From Raphanus sativus (lineage: Eukaryota > Streptophyta > Magnoliopsida > Brassicales > Brassicaceae), in NCBI RefSeq assembly GCF_000801105.2, contig NC_079514.1, positions 22,856,293-22,920,292 on the forward strand: DNA of 64,000 nucleotides. The letters are read 5' to 3'. This document shows positions 48,224 to 59,641 of the stretch, piece by piece; positions within the stretch are counted from its first letter, which is position 1, and every line of letters begins with the position of its first letter. The notes under the pieces are model-generated. The model did not search any database and was not told the DNA's origin. It worked only from the letters and a program-made list of their open reading frames with translations. A program made the translations under genes and the position numbers.

Positions 48224-50816
48224 TATGTCTGAGGAGTAACCAAAGAAGATTTTTAGAGAGGGTGAGGAGTCTCAAGTGACTTAGATCAATAACAACTGCA
48301 GGATCAACTACACTATCAAAAAGTTCACAAAGTGACTGCCAAAGGAGTTGGATGTTGTGAAGAAAGATCCGGTTTTTTCTCAGATTTTTGAGCTTCACGA
48401 GAATGGTCTGGGTACTCCACGAGAGTGATACACAGCTTCTTGTGCAGGGAGCTGCTGACTTACAAGATGCACGAGCTTTGGTTTGTCTTTGCGAGGAGAC
48501 CACTTTGATTTCATTACAAGAGTTCCACGCAGTAACCGGGTTTGAATACAATACTAGTATCTCACTTAAGGAGTTCGAAGACTGGAAATATGATGGTGGT
48601 TTCTGGAGCAAGGTGTTTAGGAGAAAAGATGGAAAATTACACTCTTCAACCTGTGGAATAAGGACAAAGAGGCTGTTAAGAAGTGGAACAATGAGATCGC
48701 ATACGACTGATCTACCTGGTCATCATTCTTTGTGTGGTATTAGCGAGAGATGAGAAGGCCAATATCCCCCTCAAATACATCACGGTGGTCATGAATCTTG
48801 ACAAGGTTCAAAAGTATCCTTGGGGAGTTGCTGTGTATGACCTTCTCTGCAATTCAGTAGCCAAAAACCGTGAGAAACTAATGGACAAGACTACTAGTTA
48901 TGTGTTAGATGGATTCTACTACGCCTTGCAGATTTGGGCAATGGAAGCTGTACCAAAGATTGGAAAGCTTTGTGGAAAAAAAAACTAGACAAAAGTTTTA
49001 CTAATGGTCCTAGATGCATAAATTGGATGGGAGCTGCAAAGGTGTCATATGATGAGATCATTCGCTTGGAGGAAATTTTTACAGCATAGGTAATTATCTA
49101 TTTTTAAGATGTCTTCATCCTGTTTAAAATGAGTTTGTAAATTCTTAAACTTCGGTTTTTTTTTGCGGTGTAAGATGACCTTTATGCATACATCTCATGG
49201 AAAGGAAACTATGAGTTAGTCTTAAATCACGCTTTTCATAGAGTTGATAATGTGGAGGATGACAGAATCAAGCTTCTGATGGAGTTGATAAGGAGAAAGA
49301 ATAATTTCAGTGCGCATATTTGGGATGTCGAAGAAACTCTAGAGGATTCTTTAGATCTTGATGTTGAATCAGCTGTGAATGGTGAAGAACATGTCAATGT
49401 TGAAGCAGCTGAGAGTGATGAAAGTTTTCAGACTTTACAAGGATCAAAGGAACTAGGCGCTACATCAAAAAGGGTAAGAAGAGGCTTCCGGATCGTGGTA
49501 TGGAAAAAAGGAAGCATAAGGTTCTTTCTTGTAGACCAAAGCAAGCGGCTTTTAATGAAGACATGAAGGCTTTTGTGACACAATTGTTTGAGCATAATTT
49601 CTCAGGCGTCGTATGTGCCCAACTTTGACCGATCTCAGACAAATAAGGAAGATGACTTGTGGACTCCAATGACTTCAGTCCAAGGTTCAAAAGCTAAACC
49701 AAGTAAAGACAATACAGCTCCACCACCATCACAGTGGGAGAAATGGTGTAAAGGAAAAGGTAAAAAACTTCAGCTTAGTGATACACCATTGCCTCAAGAT
49801 GATTCTCCGTAGTCGTCCCTGTATTATTTCTCTGAAGAATCTTGTACAAGATTCACGGAATGGTCTATGAATCCCACACCTTTACAAATTGGTCATATAT
49901 GCTTCAATTTGGTTGTAGCTACAAGGATAGTATGTGCTGAAAAATGGCTTGGGAAAGAGGTAATGATTTATGTTACTAATTTGGCGTATATATCTTCGTA
50001 AGACATCTTCGTAGCTACTTATTTTATTTTTGTTGTGAAAATTCAGGAAATGGATGCTTTTATGTTTATATGGCGAGTGAACACAACTTTGAAACGTTGG
50101 GCCCCAAGTCGTATGGCCATGAGCGCTATTTTCTGCCTCCAACTCGACGCTGCATACAAGGTGTTTTTGCCTGACAAAAAATCCTATAAATTGCCTGATT
50201 CTTCTTGGGTACGGGACAGAAGAGCTTCCATCTAATGGACGGACTGATCAAGTTTGAGGCATCGATGTTGATCGTCTTCACTTTCCTCTGTTTGTAAATG
50301 GTAATTATCCGTTCCTCTACACGTCCTATTTTACATTTCTTCATTAACACATTTAGAAATGTCCAACGCAGGTAATCACTGGATTACTGTATGCGTCGAC
50401 ATCATTGAAAAAAAAAGTGGAAGCCTTTGATTGCGGTGGTGGAAAGAATAGGCAATAAGTTGAAAAGTTTGATGCTATGATTCCTAGGATAGTGAAGGCC
50501 GTTGCACCACCAGAAAGACAGAAGAAGCTACTCATGTCACCATCTTCTATCGTGGATGTGCCTATGAAAAAGAAGCTGAACAATTCTTGTTGTGATTGCG
50601 GTGCATACGCACTCAAACACTTGGAATGCCGATTCTTTGGTCTCGACGTCAGTTTAGTGGATGACGAAATCATCCAGAGTTGTAGATAGAAGATTGGTGT
50701 GGTATTATGGGAGGCTGCTCACGATCCCATTTATGCTGAGGTTATGACTCGATATGTGCCTTCAACTTGGGAGAGGTCTGAGGTCTTTGACCTCGAAGAA
50801 ATTGATTATGTTTAAA
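48224..50816 (+). pseudogene. DUF1985 / Ulp1-like (C48) protease gene, broken
   Basis: Starts MSEE then a stop (48236). DUF1985-like segment 48290-48990 in three frames: INYTIKKFTK, FHAVTGFEYNTSISLKEFEDW, then VLARDEKANIPLKYITVVMNLDKV. An intron about 49090-49172, then ISWKGNYELVLNHAFHRVDNVEDDRIKLL as short pieces, an acidic linker, and an RLPDRGMEKRKHKVL-like segment (49480). After a further intron (about 49960-50045), WRVNTTLKRWAPSRMA, another intron ending near 50371, and the Ulp1 core: GNHWITVCVD (His, 50372), FDCGGG (Asp) and DCGAYALKHLEC (Cys, about 50595). The family's Gln before the Cys appears replaced by Asn. Many stops. DUF1985-Ulp1 fusions are common in Brassicaceae and are carried by Mutator-like (Kaonashi-type) transposons; no transposase is visible here. 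Confidence 0.72.
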
Positions 50817-51304
50817 ACTCTAGCTTTTTATGGTTTTTATTGGAATTCTATGGCAAAACTCTAGCTTTTTATGGTTTTTATGTTTTTTAAAAAATATTTG
50901 ACAACTCTAACTTTGCTTTTTCTATGAACAAAACTCCAAACTGTGTTGCTAAATGAATATTTATCATGACGATTCATAAACAACCACTACACAAACCCTA
51001 AAACCAAAATAAACCATATACCCTAAATAAACCCTAAACCCTAAACAGACCCTTAACCCTAAAAACTCCATACCATAACCTCAAACATACCCTAAACAAA
51101 CCCTTACCACTAACTGAAGGCCAAAACAAAACCCCAAACATACCTAAAGATACAATGGACCCTAACCGAAGGAAAACAAAACCCCAAACCGTGTTGCTAA
51201 ATGAGTTTTCATGTAATTATTTACTAATTATGTACATTGGTCACTAATTTTGTACATTGATCTACTTTCTTTACTCCATGTTTTAACACTTGTTTAGAGG
51301 ATGT
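50817..51304. other. AT-rich stretch with telomere-like repeats
   Basis: No gene. A 45-bp tandem duplication (AACTCTAGCTTTTTATGG at 50817 and 50861) and at 50990-51110 many degenerate AAACCCTA motifs mixed with AAACCA and AAACAT variants. Confidence 0.6.
50990..51110 (+). repeat. Interstitial telomere-like AAACCCT motifs
   Basis: At least nine AAACCCTA or near matches in 120 bp, not head-to-tail perfect. A complementary TAGGGTTT group lies at 52295-52315. Confidence 0.65.
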
Positions 51305-51700
51305 TACCATTCGATCACGCCTTTCTTTGTCTACCATGAAACTCCACTCGACCACGACTTTCTTTGTCTACCATGGAACTCCACTCGTCACTACAACTAG
51401 ACATCCATTGACCAACTTTAACATATATTAGAACCATGTTGTATTGATAGAGAGAAAAGAGAAGAGAGAAGAGAGAAGAGAGGATATGTCTATAAAAAAG
51501 AAAGAAAAACAAAAAACGAAGAGAGGGGATCATGGGAGGAAGATAAAATCGTGGGAGAAATATTCTCTGAGATATTTAGGTTAGATTTAGGAAACATCTT
51601 TAACCGATTATGGAAGTTTCCATTTTTTTGGATTTGCCTAGAATACATATCATACCTAATCCATGACACAATATAATAAGTGTGAAACATATTCTTCCAT
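51305..51700. other. AT-rich stretch with short tandem repeat
   Basis: Two 37-bp units (51314 and 51351 onward) with CTTTCTTTGTCTACCATG, then a GA-rich patch (51447-51485). No gene seen. Confidence 0.6.
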
Positions 51701-52699
51701 GACCGTCACATAAAGTAAATGGCAGAACAGGTTATGACACAAAAAGTACTTAAGGTACAACATAGAGTTGAGGCTATATATCATTATCTATCTCTAGGTA
51801 GACTGAATATATCTTGCTAGATTGTAACGTAACAACTTCTAGCTTAGATATAAAATACAAGAAAGTTTAGTTTACGTTACATATCCTGGATAGATCTATG
51901 TATAAAACTTAGTATTCGATTTCTAATCTACTTAGATTACCAGAATGTGTATTCTAACCATAGGTAGAAAACAAAATAAACTATGATTCCACATTTTCAA
52001 AAAAAAAAAATTAAATATATAAATTGTCATACATGTGTTTACAATAGTTTTCATATTTTCTTACATTTTTAAAGTTAAGTTTACTATTTTTCCCATGAAC
52101 GAAGGGTAAAACATGTCCAGAATTGCCAAAAATATGAAAAGTCTTAAAAGGACAAACAAAAAATGAAAGTGTCCATTTTTTCCAATTTTCCCAAATTAAT
52201 GGTCTTGTCATCATAAATCCTAAACCCTTAGATAAATCCTTAACACTAGGGTTTATGGTTTACCCAAGGGTTCAGAGTTTAATGTTTTTGATTTAGTGTT
52301 TAGGGTTTAGGGTTCTTTTTACGGCATAAAAAATATTTTTTAAAAAAAAACTTTTTTGGCAACTATTTTTATTTTTATTTATTTTTATCTTTATTGAAAA
52401 CATAATATAACCTAGCTAATTTTTATTATTTTGATTCTTTTTTAAAAAGATATTGAATATAAAATAACAAATTATTATGGGTTGGTGACCTAGTGGGTGA
52501 ACCCAAGAAAAACTTGTCAAAGAATACCGAATGTACGGGGATAAGAGTTATTCGAGTTGATGAATAGAAAATATTTATTTTGCTACTGTTAACTTAGGAA
52601 TAATCTTAAAATCACATTTTAGAATTCAAAATAAAAAAATGTGCAACTTTCATCTCCGTATATAAAAAAGAGTTTAAAACCATTAAACCTCAAAGTGAC
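51701..52699. other. AT-rich stretch without a gene
   Basis: Nothing supported. Contains TAGGGTTTAGGGTT at 52300-52313 and poly-A/T runs. Confidence 0.5.
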
Positions 52700-52965
52700 A
52701 AGAAAATATGACGAGAGAAACCTAGAGCTAGTAGTTCTACTGGTAATACCTTCTTTCCTAAAGATAAAAAAGCTGCATGGTATTTAAATTATTTCCCTCC
52801 AAGTTTTCTTACTTGGTGGGGACAGGTCCAATTAGTGTTCCTAAGCCATTTCTACACAAAGGAGAAAACTGCAGCATTGAGGAACAAGATCTCCTCCTTC
52901 AGACAGTTCACTGATGAATCTTTTACGATGTGTGAGACATTTCAATGACTACTGCAGAGAATGTC
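52700..52965 (+). pseudogene. Athila-B gag, left piece
   Basis: Frames read WWGQVQLVFLSHFYTKEKTA and ALRNKISSFRQFTDESFYDV (52812-52930), the core of an Athila Gag domain, with stops. It is cut at ATGTC by the CRM-2 insertion and resumes at 59642 (LTKDLKIIT). Its family is different from the SID Athila elements: no TCGATCGA repeats and different Gag wording. It is older, judged by its lesions. The left end of this element, including any LTR, is not recognisable upstream of 52700. Confidence 0.65.
52961..52965. repeat. Left target-site duplication of CRM-2
   Basis: ATGTC, repeated exactly at 59642-59646. Confidence 0.9.
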
Positions 52966-53823
52966 TGATGTGATCATGGACAAGATTGCTGATGAAGTTA
53001 AAGATGGAGAACCTAGAGATGATCCAGCTGAAGAAGATGATGTCCTAACCATTCCTAGAGGTCCCATGACTCGATCTAGAACCAAGCACCTTGAAGAAGC
53101 TATTATGGGACTAATTAGGAAGTCTTGGAAGCAAGAAGAAAGTCTTGGAGGAAGCTTGATACTTCAAGACACTCTCATCACCATTCAAGCCATCTTACCA
53201 TCAAGCTGAGTATCATCTAGGCTAGCAAGCAATGTGTGCTCTTTTCCTATCATTGTTTTTGTCCCACTGGGTTTTGCAATGATAGGTTTTTAACGAGGCC
53301 ATTGTCTTGCTATCTCATCACCTAGTTGATACTCTCGGACCAACCACATGAAGAGACCTTATGTTATGTTTTATTTTCCTAAACTATTTCTGTCTTTTAT
53401 TTCGAAAACTCTATTTATGTTGTGTCTTTAATTCTACATTGACTAAAGGAGCGTGTTCCTTTTAGTTTGAGTTGATTGGAGCCTGTTCCAAGTCTCTCAC
53501 TATATATATGTGTGTGCCGCAACCCTAGTAATCTATCAAGTCTTTTTTTTTAATCAAAACCTTTGTGTTTTCTTCTCCCTTTGCTTTTGCGAGTTAAGAG
53601 AGTGTCTGGTGTGTAATATCCAGTCTGTTGGTGTGTAATATCCAACACCCAAGGGCTTTAGAAAGGTGTGTCATATCCGATCTAAGCCTAGGAGTATCAA
53701 GGAGCCTTTCCGCAGCCTCTTGTGTCACCATTCGATCCACAACCTTGATAAACTTGAGTCTCTGATTCGTTTATGCAAGGATCTATCCCATATAATCCAG
53801 AGAAGAGTCCTAGGATCTCATTA
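52966..53823 (+). repeat. 5' LTR of CRM-2
   Basis: 858 bp. The first 244 bp repeat the end of the pol reading frame (52966-53209). TATA at 53501. Confidence 0.93.
53501..53510 (+). promoter_or_regulatory. Candidate TATA box of CRM-2 5' LTR
   Basis: CTCACTATATATATGTG, about 320 bp before the LTR end; same at 59320 in the 3' LTR. Confidence 0.5.
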
Positions 53824-53825
53824 AG

Positions 53826-53839
53826 TGGTATCAGAGCAC
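53826..53839 (+). other. Primer-binding site of CRM-2
   Basis: TGGTATCAGAGCAC two bases after the LTR. Confidence 0.93.
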
Positions 53840-54351
53840 TCTGGAAGGGGAGTTTCGATTTCTCTTTTGTGTGTTCTTAAGATCTAATATTTGTCGTTTC
53901 ATATCATTGATCTCTTGTGTTCTTGTGTGTTGTTTCTTACTCGATCTCTTTGTTTTCATTATCAGGATTGATAGATCTGTTGTCTCGCGTTTCATCATTG
54001 CTAGATCTAAGAGTTTCGATCAAGTTTTAAACAAAACCCTTCGCATTCTTGTCAATCACGTTACGGTTTCGTTTGATCTAAAAGTTTCTAGTGCTTGTTT
54101 GCTTCGATTCGTTATTGCTATCATAGATCCTTGTCTATTGAATCTGGAATCATCATCTGTTGAATCTTATTTGTTTTGTTTCAATCTTAAAAGTGTTTGA
54201 ATTCGAATCGTTGCGTATTGATCAAGTATCTCTTTTTGCCGCTTTGTTTAAATCCTTTTGTTTCCTTATTTAAAAAAAAAAAAAAAAAATTTTGTGTGTT
54301 TGATTCCTTTGAACTACTTACTTGTTCAAGTCTTTTGTGAATCAGGAAGCA
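53840..54351 (+). other. 5' leader of CRM-2
   Basis: About 510 bp, T-rich, with an A-run at 54272-54288 and TGTGAATCAG just before the gag ATG, which could be an intron acceptor. A 109-codon open frame at 53871-54200 is not supported as a gene. Confidence 0.45.
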
Positions 54352-57300
54352 ATGGGATCCGAGGATGATGAGGCAACTCTTATGAGAAGAAATAAACTAT
54401 TGCAAGAAGCAATCACCAAAGATATCCTCGCAGCCATGGAGAAGTTGTTGGAGGATAAACTCGATCAAAGGCTATCTGATAGACAAGACCAGAATGCTGA
54501 GCAGAGGCGTGAGCCAAGGAGTAATAGGCGTGGTCAGCGTGAGCATGCTGGATCAGAAGAGACTGATAACGTCTACGAAAGAAGCAGCCATAGCTCCGGA
54601 TCAAGACATAGCAGTAGAAGGTCTAGATATGATCATAACGGCCGTAGACACCGACGCAATGAGCTAGCTGGACTTAAGCTTAAGATCCCTCCGTTCCATG
54701 GCAAAGCTGATCCTGATGCATACCTTGAGTGGGAAAAGAAGATAGAGCTTGTCTTCAATTGTCATCATTACTCAGAGATTAAAAAGGTTCAAGTTGCTGC
54801 TACTGAGTTCAATGACTACGCATTAAGTTGGTGGGATCAGTTAGTTACAAACAAAAGGCGCAATGGGGAGTTTCCTATTGAGACATGGGAAGAGATGAAG
54901 TCCTTGATGCGCAGGAGGTTTGTCCCAAGCCATTATCACCGCGATCTTCATCAAAAACTGAGGCTCCTCACACAAGGATCAAGGTCTGTAGAGGAATACT
55001 TTCAAGAGATGGAGTTGCTTATGTTAAGAGCTAAGGTATCTGAAGATAGTGAAGCTACCATGGCACGGTTTCTTGGTGGGCTCAACCGTGAGATACAAGA
55101 CAGAGTAGAGATGCAGCACTACTTGGAGATAGAGGAGATGTTACACAAAGCTATCTTGGTGGAGCAACAAGTTAAGAGAAGAAGTCATGTGCGTAGCAGT
55201 TATGGGTCTAACCGGTACCAAACCTCCAAGGAAGATAAACCGAGCAACCAGAAGGAGAGTAAGCCACAGCCTAAGGAAGATCATAAGCCTAGTAGCATCT
55301 ACAGCAAGGATAAAGGTAAAGCAGAGGCTACCAGCTCGCGTGCAAGAGATTTGAAGTGCTTTAAGTGTCAAGGGCGTGGGCACTATGCTAATGAGTGTAC
55401 CAACAAGAGAGTTATGGTTCTCTTGGAGAATGGCGAGTATGAATCTGAAGATGAAAGACCAGAGACTGAGCAAGAATCTTCAGAGGCAGAGTATGAAGAG
55501 AAACCAGTTCACGGTAGGCTTCTGGTTGCAAGAAGAACACTCAGCCTACAAAGCAAGACCGAGGAGCAAGAACAAAGGGAAAACTTGTTCTACACACGCT
55601 GTATGGTGCAAGGGAAGGTCTGTAGTCTGATCATTGATGGTGGAAGCTGTGTCAATGTTGCTAGTGAGACAATGGTAAAGAAGCTTGGTCTACAAACTCA
55701 TAAACATCCTAAGCCTTACCGACTGCAATGGCTTAATGAAGAAGGCGAGATGAGGGTATCTACTCAGGTTTCTGTACCTTTATCCATTGGGAGATATGAA
55801 GATGACATCCTCTGTGACGTGATACCCATGGAAGCCAGTCACATATTGCTTGGAAGGCCTTGGCAGTTTGATAGACGTGTCACTCATGATGGCTTCACCA
55901 ACAAACATTCTTTTGAGTTCAACGGCAAGAAAACTACCCTGGTGCCTCTCACTCCTAAAGAAGTTCATGAAGATCAACTACAATTACAGAAAAAGAAAGA
56001 GATTGACCTCAAGCCTGATAAACCACAACGTAACTTCTATGCCAAAACTGGTGACATCAAAAGATCTCTCTACTCTAATCAATCAGTTCTTTTATTTGTT
56101 TTAAAAGAATCTCTTGTTAGTCTAACTGATTGCACACCGGTGTATCCGAGTGAGATGTCAGCTCTTTTACAGGATTATCAAGATGTATTTCCAGAAGATA
56201 GTCCCACTGGTTTACCACCTATACGAGGGATTGAGCATCAGATAGACTTTGTACCAGGTTCTACTCTTCCCAATAGACCAGCCTACAGAACTAACCCGGT
56301 TGAAACCAAGGAGCTACAAAGGCAAGTTGAGGAACTGATGGAGAAAGGCCACATCCGTGAGAGCATGAGTCCTTGTGATGTTCCAGTGCTCCTGGTGCCT
56401 AAGAAAGATGGAAGCTGGCGCATGTGTGTTGATTGTAGAGCAATCAACAATATAACAGTGAAGTATCGCCACCCTATTCCTAGATTAGATGATATGCTTG
56501 ATGAATTGCATGGTTCTAGCATCTTTTCTAAGATAGATCTTAAGAGTGGATATCATCAAATTAGGATGAAAGAGGGAGATGAATGGAAAACTGCTTTTAA
56601 AACTAAGCATGGGTTGTATGAGTGGTTAGTTATGCCCTTTGGATTAACCAATGCTCCTAGTACCTTTATGAGATTGATGAACCATGTCCTTAGATCTTTT
56701 ATAGGTTTGTTTGTGGTAGTATACTTTGATGATATCCTAGTTTACTCTAAGAGCCTAGAAGAGCATATAGATCATATTAGGTCTGTTCTTGATGTTTTGA
56801 GGAAAGAAAAGCTATTTGCTAATCTTAAGAAGTGCACTTTCTGTACGGATAACTTGGTCTTCCTAGGCTTTGTTGTGAGTGCAGATGGAGTGAAGGTGGA
56901 CCAGGAGAAAGTAAGAGCGATTCGAGAATGGCCAATCCCTAAGTCCATAAGTGAAGTGAGGAGTTTTCATGGGCTTGCTGGCTTCTATAGGCGGTTTGTT
57001 AAGGACTTTAGTACTATAGCAGCTCCCCTGACTGAGGTGATAAAGAAAGAAATCGGATTCAAGTGGGGAGAAGCACAAGAAACTGCCTTCCAATGCCTTA
57101 AAGAGAAGCTTACTAATGCCCCTCTTCTTATACTTCCTGATTTCAATAAAACATTTGAAATTGAATGTGATGCCTCAGGAATTGGTATTGGCGCTGTGCT
57201 TATGCAGGAAAAGAAACCAATAGCATACTTTAGTGAGAAGCTTGGAGGAGCCACCCTCAACTATGCAACTTATGATAAAGAACTCTATGCTTTGGTGAGG

Positions 57301-59028
57301 GCTTTGCAGACTTGGCAACATTACTTATGGCCCAAAGAATTTGTTATCCACACGGATCACGAGTCTCTCAAGTATCTTAAGGGACAGAACAAGCTCAGTA
57401 AGAGGCATGCTAGGTGGGTCGAGTTCATAGAAACCTTTCCCTATGTGATCAAGTACAAACAAGGTAAAGAAAACATAGTGGCTGATGCATTATCTCGAAG
57501 GTATGTTCTCTTGAACACTCTTGATGTTAAACTATTGGGTTTTGAGCAGATTAAAGGTATGTATGAAACTGATCCTGATTTTAAAGAAGCTTATAACTCT
57601 TGTGAAAAATTTGCTGCTGGCCATTACTTTAGGCACGATGGATTTCTTTTCTATGATAATAAACTGTGTGTGCCTAATTGTTCTTTGAGAGATTTGTTTG
57701 TTAGGGAAGCTCATGGAGGCAGTCTCATGGGTCACTTTGGTATTGCAAAGACTCTTAAAACTTTGCAGGATCATTTCTTTTGGCCTCGGATGAAAAGAGA
57801 TGTGGAGAAACTTTGTGAGAGATGTGCAACTTGTAAGCAAGCTAAGTCTAAGGTCCAGTCTCACGGTTTGTACACTCCTCTACCTATCCCTTGCCATCCT
57901 TGGAATGACATATCGATGGACTTTGTTGTTGGATTGCCTAGAACTAGGACTGGAAAGGATTCAATCTTTGTTGTGGTTGACAGGTTCTCAAAAATGGCAC
58001 ATTTCATAGCATGCCATAAGACTGATGATGCATTGCATGTTGCTAACCTGTTCTTTAAAGAGATTGTGCGCATTCATGGCATGCCTAGGACTATAGTTTC
58101 TGATAGAGATACTAAGTTTCTTAGTTATTTTTGGAAGACTCTTTGGTCTAAGTTAGGCACTAAGCTCTTGTTCTCCACTACATGTCATCCACAAACTGAT
58201 GGGCAAACTGAGGTAGTTAATAGAACTCTTGGAGCTCTCTTGCGTGCATTCATTAAAAAGAATCTGAAATCTTGGGAGGATTATCTACCACATTGTGAAT
58301 TTGCATATAACCATGCTGTGCATTCTGCTTCTAAGTTTTCACCTTTTGAAATTGTTTATGGGTTCAATCCCACCTCTCCTTTGGATTTAATACCTTTGCC
58401 TGAGTGTGAAAGGATCAGTATGGATGGCAAAAAGAAGGCCGAGATGGTGAAACAACTCCATGAGCAGGCTAGGCTCAACATCGAAGAGAAAACTAAGCAG
58501 TATGCCAAACACGCCAACAAGGGAAAGAGTGAGAAGGTTTTTAAAGAGGGTGATCAAGTTTGGGTGCATCTAAGAAAAGAAAGATTTCCTAAGGAGAGGA
58601 AATCCAAGCTTATGTCGAGAGTTGATGGACCTTTTGAGATCATAAAGAAGATCAGCAACAATGCCTACAAAATAGATCTCCAAGGTAAGTATGATGTGAG
58701 TAATAGCTTTAATGTTACTGACTTGATTCCTTTTATTGCAGATGAACCTGATTTGAGGTCAAACCCTTTTCAAGAGGGAGGGGATGATGTGATCATGGAC
58801 AAGATTGCTGATGAAGTTAAAGATGGAGAACCTAGAGATGATCCAGCTGAAGAAGATGATGTCCTAACCATTCCTAGAGGTCCCATGACTCGATCTAGAA
58901 CCAAGCAACTTGAAGAAGCTATTATGGGACTAATTAGGAAGTCTTGGAAGCAAGAAGAAAGTCTTGGAGGAAGCTTGATACTTCAAGACACTCTCATCAC
59001 CATTCAAGCCATCTTACCATCAAGCTGA
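54352..59028 (+). CDS. CRM-2 gag-pol polyprotein, intact
   Basis: ATG 54352 (ATGGGATCC) is preferred; the frame is open upstream but only to a TTG. Residues counted from 54322. Gag: [20 protein letters not shown] (about 116-135) and YALSWWDQL. Zinc knuckle [14 protein letters not shown] (about 346). Protease [13 protein letters not shown] (about 436). RT with YFDDILVYS (about 801). RNase H ECDASG (about 948), HTDHESLK and ADALSRR. Integrase: [10 protein letters not shown]...CERCATC finger, Asp in SMDFVVG (about 1199), Asp in SDRDTKF (about 1261) and Glu in GQTEVVN, spaced D-35-E, then the GPF module ([19 protein letters not shown]). The last 80 residues lie in the 3' [18 protein letters not shown], which I take for the CRM-type CR motif. 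One open frame of about 1,558 codons makes autonomous activity plausible. Confidence 0.95.
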   Translation: MGSEDDEATLMRRNKLLQEAITKDILAAMEKLLEDKLDQRLSDRQDQNAEQRREPRSNRRGQREHAGSEETDNVYERSSHSSGSRHSSRRSRYDHNGRRHRRNELAGLKLKIPPFHGKADPDAYLEWEKKIELVFNCHHYSEIKKVQVAATEFNDYALSWWDQLVTNKRRNGEFPIETWEEMKSLMRRRFVPSHYHRDLHQKLRLLTQGSRSVEEYFQEMELLMLRAKVSEDSEATMARFLGGLNREIQDRVEMQHYLEIEEMLHKAILVEQQVKRRSHVRSSYGSNRYQTSKEDKPSNQKESKPQPKEDHKPSSIYSKDKGKAEATSSRARDLKCFKCQGRGHYANECTNKRVMVLLENGEYESEDERPETEQESSEAEYEEKPVHGRLLVARRTLSLQSKTEEQEQRENLFYTRCMVQGKVCSLIIDGGSCVNVASETMVKKLGLQTHKHPKPYRLQWLNEEGEMRVSTQVSVPLSIGRYEDDILCDVIPMEASHILLGRPWQFDRRVTHDGFTNKHSFEFNGKKTTLVPLTPKEVHEDQLQLQKKKEIDLKPDKPQRNFYAKTGDIKRSLYSNQSVLLFVLKESLVSLTDCTPVYPSEMSALLQDYQDVFPEDSPTGLPPIRGIEHQIDFVPGSTLPNRPAYRTNPVETKELQRQVEELMEKGHIRESMSPCDVPVLLVPKKDGSWRMCVDCRAINNITVKYRHPIPRLDDMLDELHGSSIFSKIDLKSGYHQIRMKEGDEWKTAFKTKHGLYEWLVMPFGLTNAPSTFMRLMNHVLRSFIGLFVVVYFDDILVYSKSLEEHIDHIRSVLDVLRKEKLFANLKKCTFCTDNLVFLGFVVSADGVKVDQEKVRAIREWPIPKSISEVRSFHGLAGFYRRFVKDFSTIAAPLTEVIKKEIGFKWGEAQETAFQCLKEKLTNAPLLILPDFNKTFEIECDASGIGIGAVLMQEKKPIAYFSEKLGGATLNYATYDKELYALVRALQTWQHYLWPKEFVIHTDHESLKYLKGQNKLSKRHARWVEFIETFPYVIKYKQGKENIVADALSRRYVLLNTLDVKLLGFEQIKGMYETDPDFKEAYNSCEKFAAGHYFRHDGFLFYDNKLCVPNCSLRDLFVREAHGGSLMGHFGIAKTLKTLQDHFFWPRMKRDVEKLCERCATCKQAKSKVQSHGLYTPLPIPCHPWNDISMDFVVGLPRTRTGKDSIFVVVDRFSKMAHFIACHKTDDALHVANLFFKEIVRIHGMPRTIVSDRDTKFLSYFWKTLWSKLGTKLLFSTTCHPQTDGQTEVVNRTLGALLRAFIKKNLKSWEDYLPHCEFAYNHAVHSASKFSPFEIVYGFNPTSPLDLIPLPECERISMDGKKKAEMVKQLHEQARLNIEEKTKQYAKHANKGKSEKVFKEGDQVWVHLRKERFPKERKSKLMSRVDGPFEIIKKISNNAYKIDLQGKYDVSNSFNVTDLIPFIADEPDLRSNPFQEGGDDVIMDKIADEVKDGEPRDDPAEEDDVLTIPRGPMTRSRTKQLEEAIMGLIRKSWKQEESLGGSLILQDTLITIQAILPSS
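58771..58784 (+). other. Polypurine tract of CRM-2 within coding sequence
   Basis: CAAGAGGGAGGGGA encodes QEGG- and precedes the LTR start TGATGTG. Confidence 0.85.
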
Positions 59029-59641
59029 GTATCATCTAGGCTAGCAAGCAATGTGTGCTCTTTTCCTATCATTGTTTTTGTCCCACTGGGTTTTGCAATG
59101 ATAGGTTTTTAACGAGGCCATTGTCTTGCTATCTCATCACCTAGTTGATACTCTCGGACCAACCACATGAAGAGACCTTATGTTATGTTTTATTTTCCTA
59201 AACTATTTCTGTCTTTTATTTCGAAAACTCTATTTATGTTGTGTCTTTAATTCTACATTGACTAAAGGAGCGTGTTCCTTTTAGTTTGAGTTGATTGGAG
59301 CCTGTTCCAAGTCTCTCACTATATATATGTGTGTGCCGCAACCCTAGTAATCTATCAAGTCTTTTTTTTAATCAAAACCTTTGTGTTTTCTTCTCCCTTT
59401 GCTTTTGCGAGTTAAGAGAGTGTCTGGTGTGTAATATCCAGTCTGTTGGTGTGTAATATCCAACACCCAAGGGCTTTAGAAAGGTGTGTCATATCCGATC
59501 TAAGCCTAGGAGTATCAAGGAGCCTTTCCGCAGCCTCTTGTGTCACCATTCGATCCACAACCTTGATAAACTTGAGTCTCTGATTCGTTTATGCAAGGAT
59601 CTATCCCATATAATCCAGAGAAGAGTCCTAGGATCTCATTA
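58785..59641 (+). repeat. 3' LTR of CRM-2
   Basis: 857 bp. Carries the gag-pol stop TGA at 59026-59028; followed by ATGTC. Confidence 0.93.

Larger units (their letters stand above)
52966..59641 (+). mobile_element. CRM-2: complete, apparently intact and very young CRM-like element
   Basis: 6,676 bp: 858-bp and 857-bp LTRs (TGATGTG...CTCATTA), initiator-Met primer site, polypurine tract in frame with pol, and a perfect ATGTC target duplication. The two LTRs differ, by my reading, at one substitution (53089 C, A in the other copy) and one T in a T-run. Gag-pol has no lesion. It inserted into an old Athila gag. LTR ends are TGATG/CATTA, an imperfect inverted repeat. Confidence 0.95.

Noticed and set aside
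50990..51110. True telomere
   Set aside because: The repeats are degenerate and interrupted, with ordinary sequence on both sides.
53871..54200. 109-codon frame in the CRM-2 leader
   Set aside because: Hydrophobic low-complexity product of a T-rich leader, with no counterpart in CRM-1.
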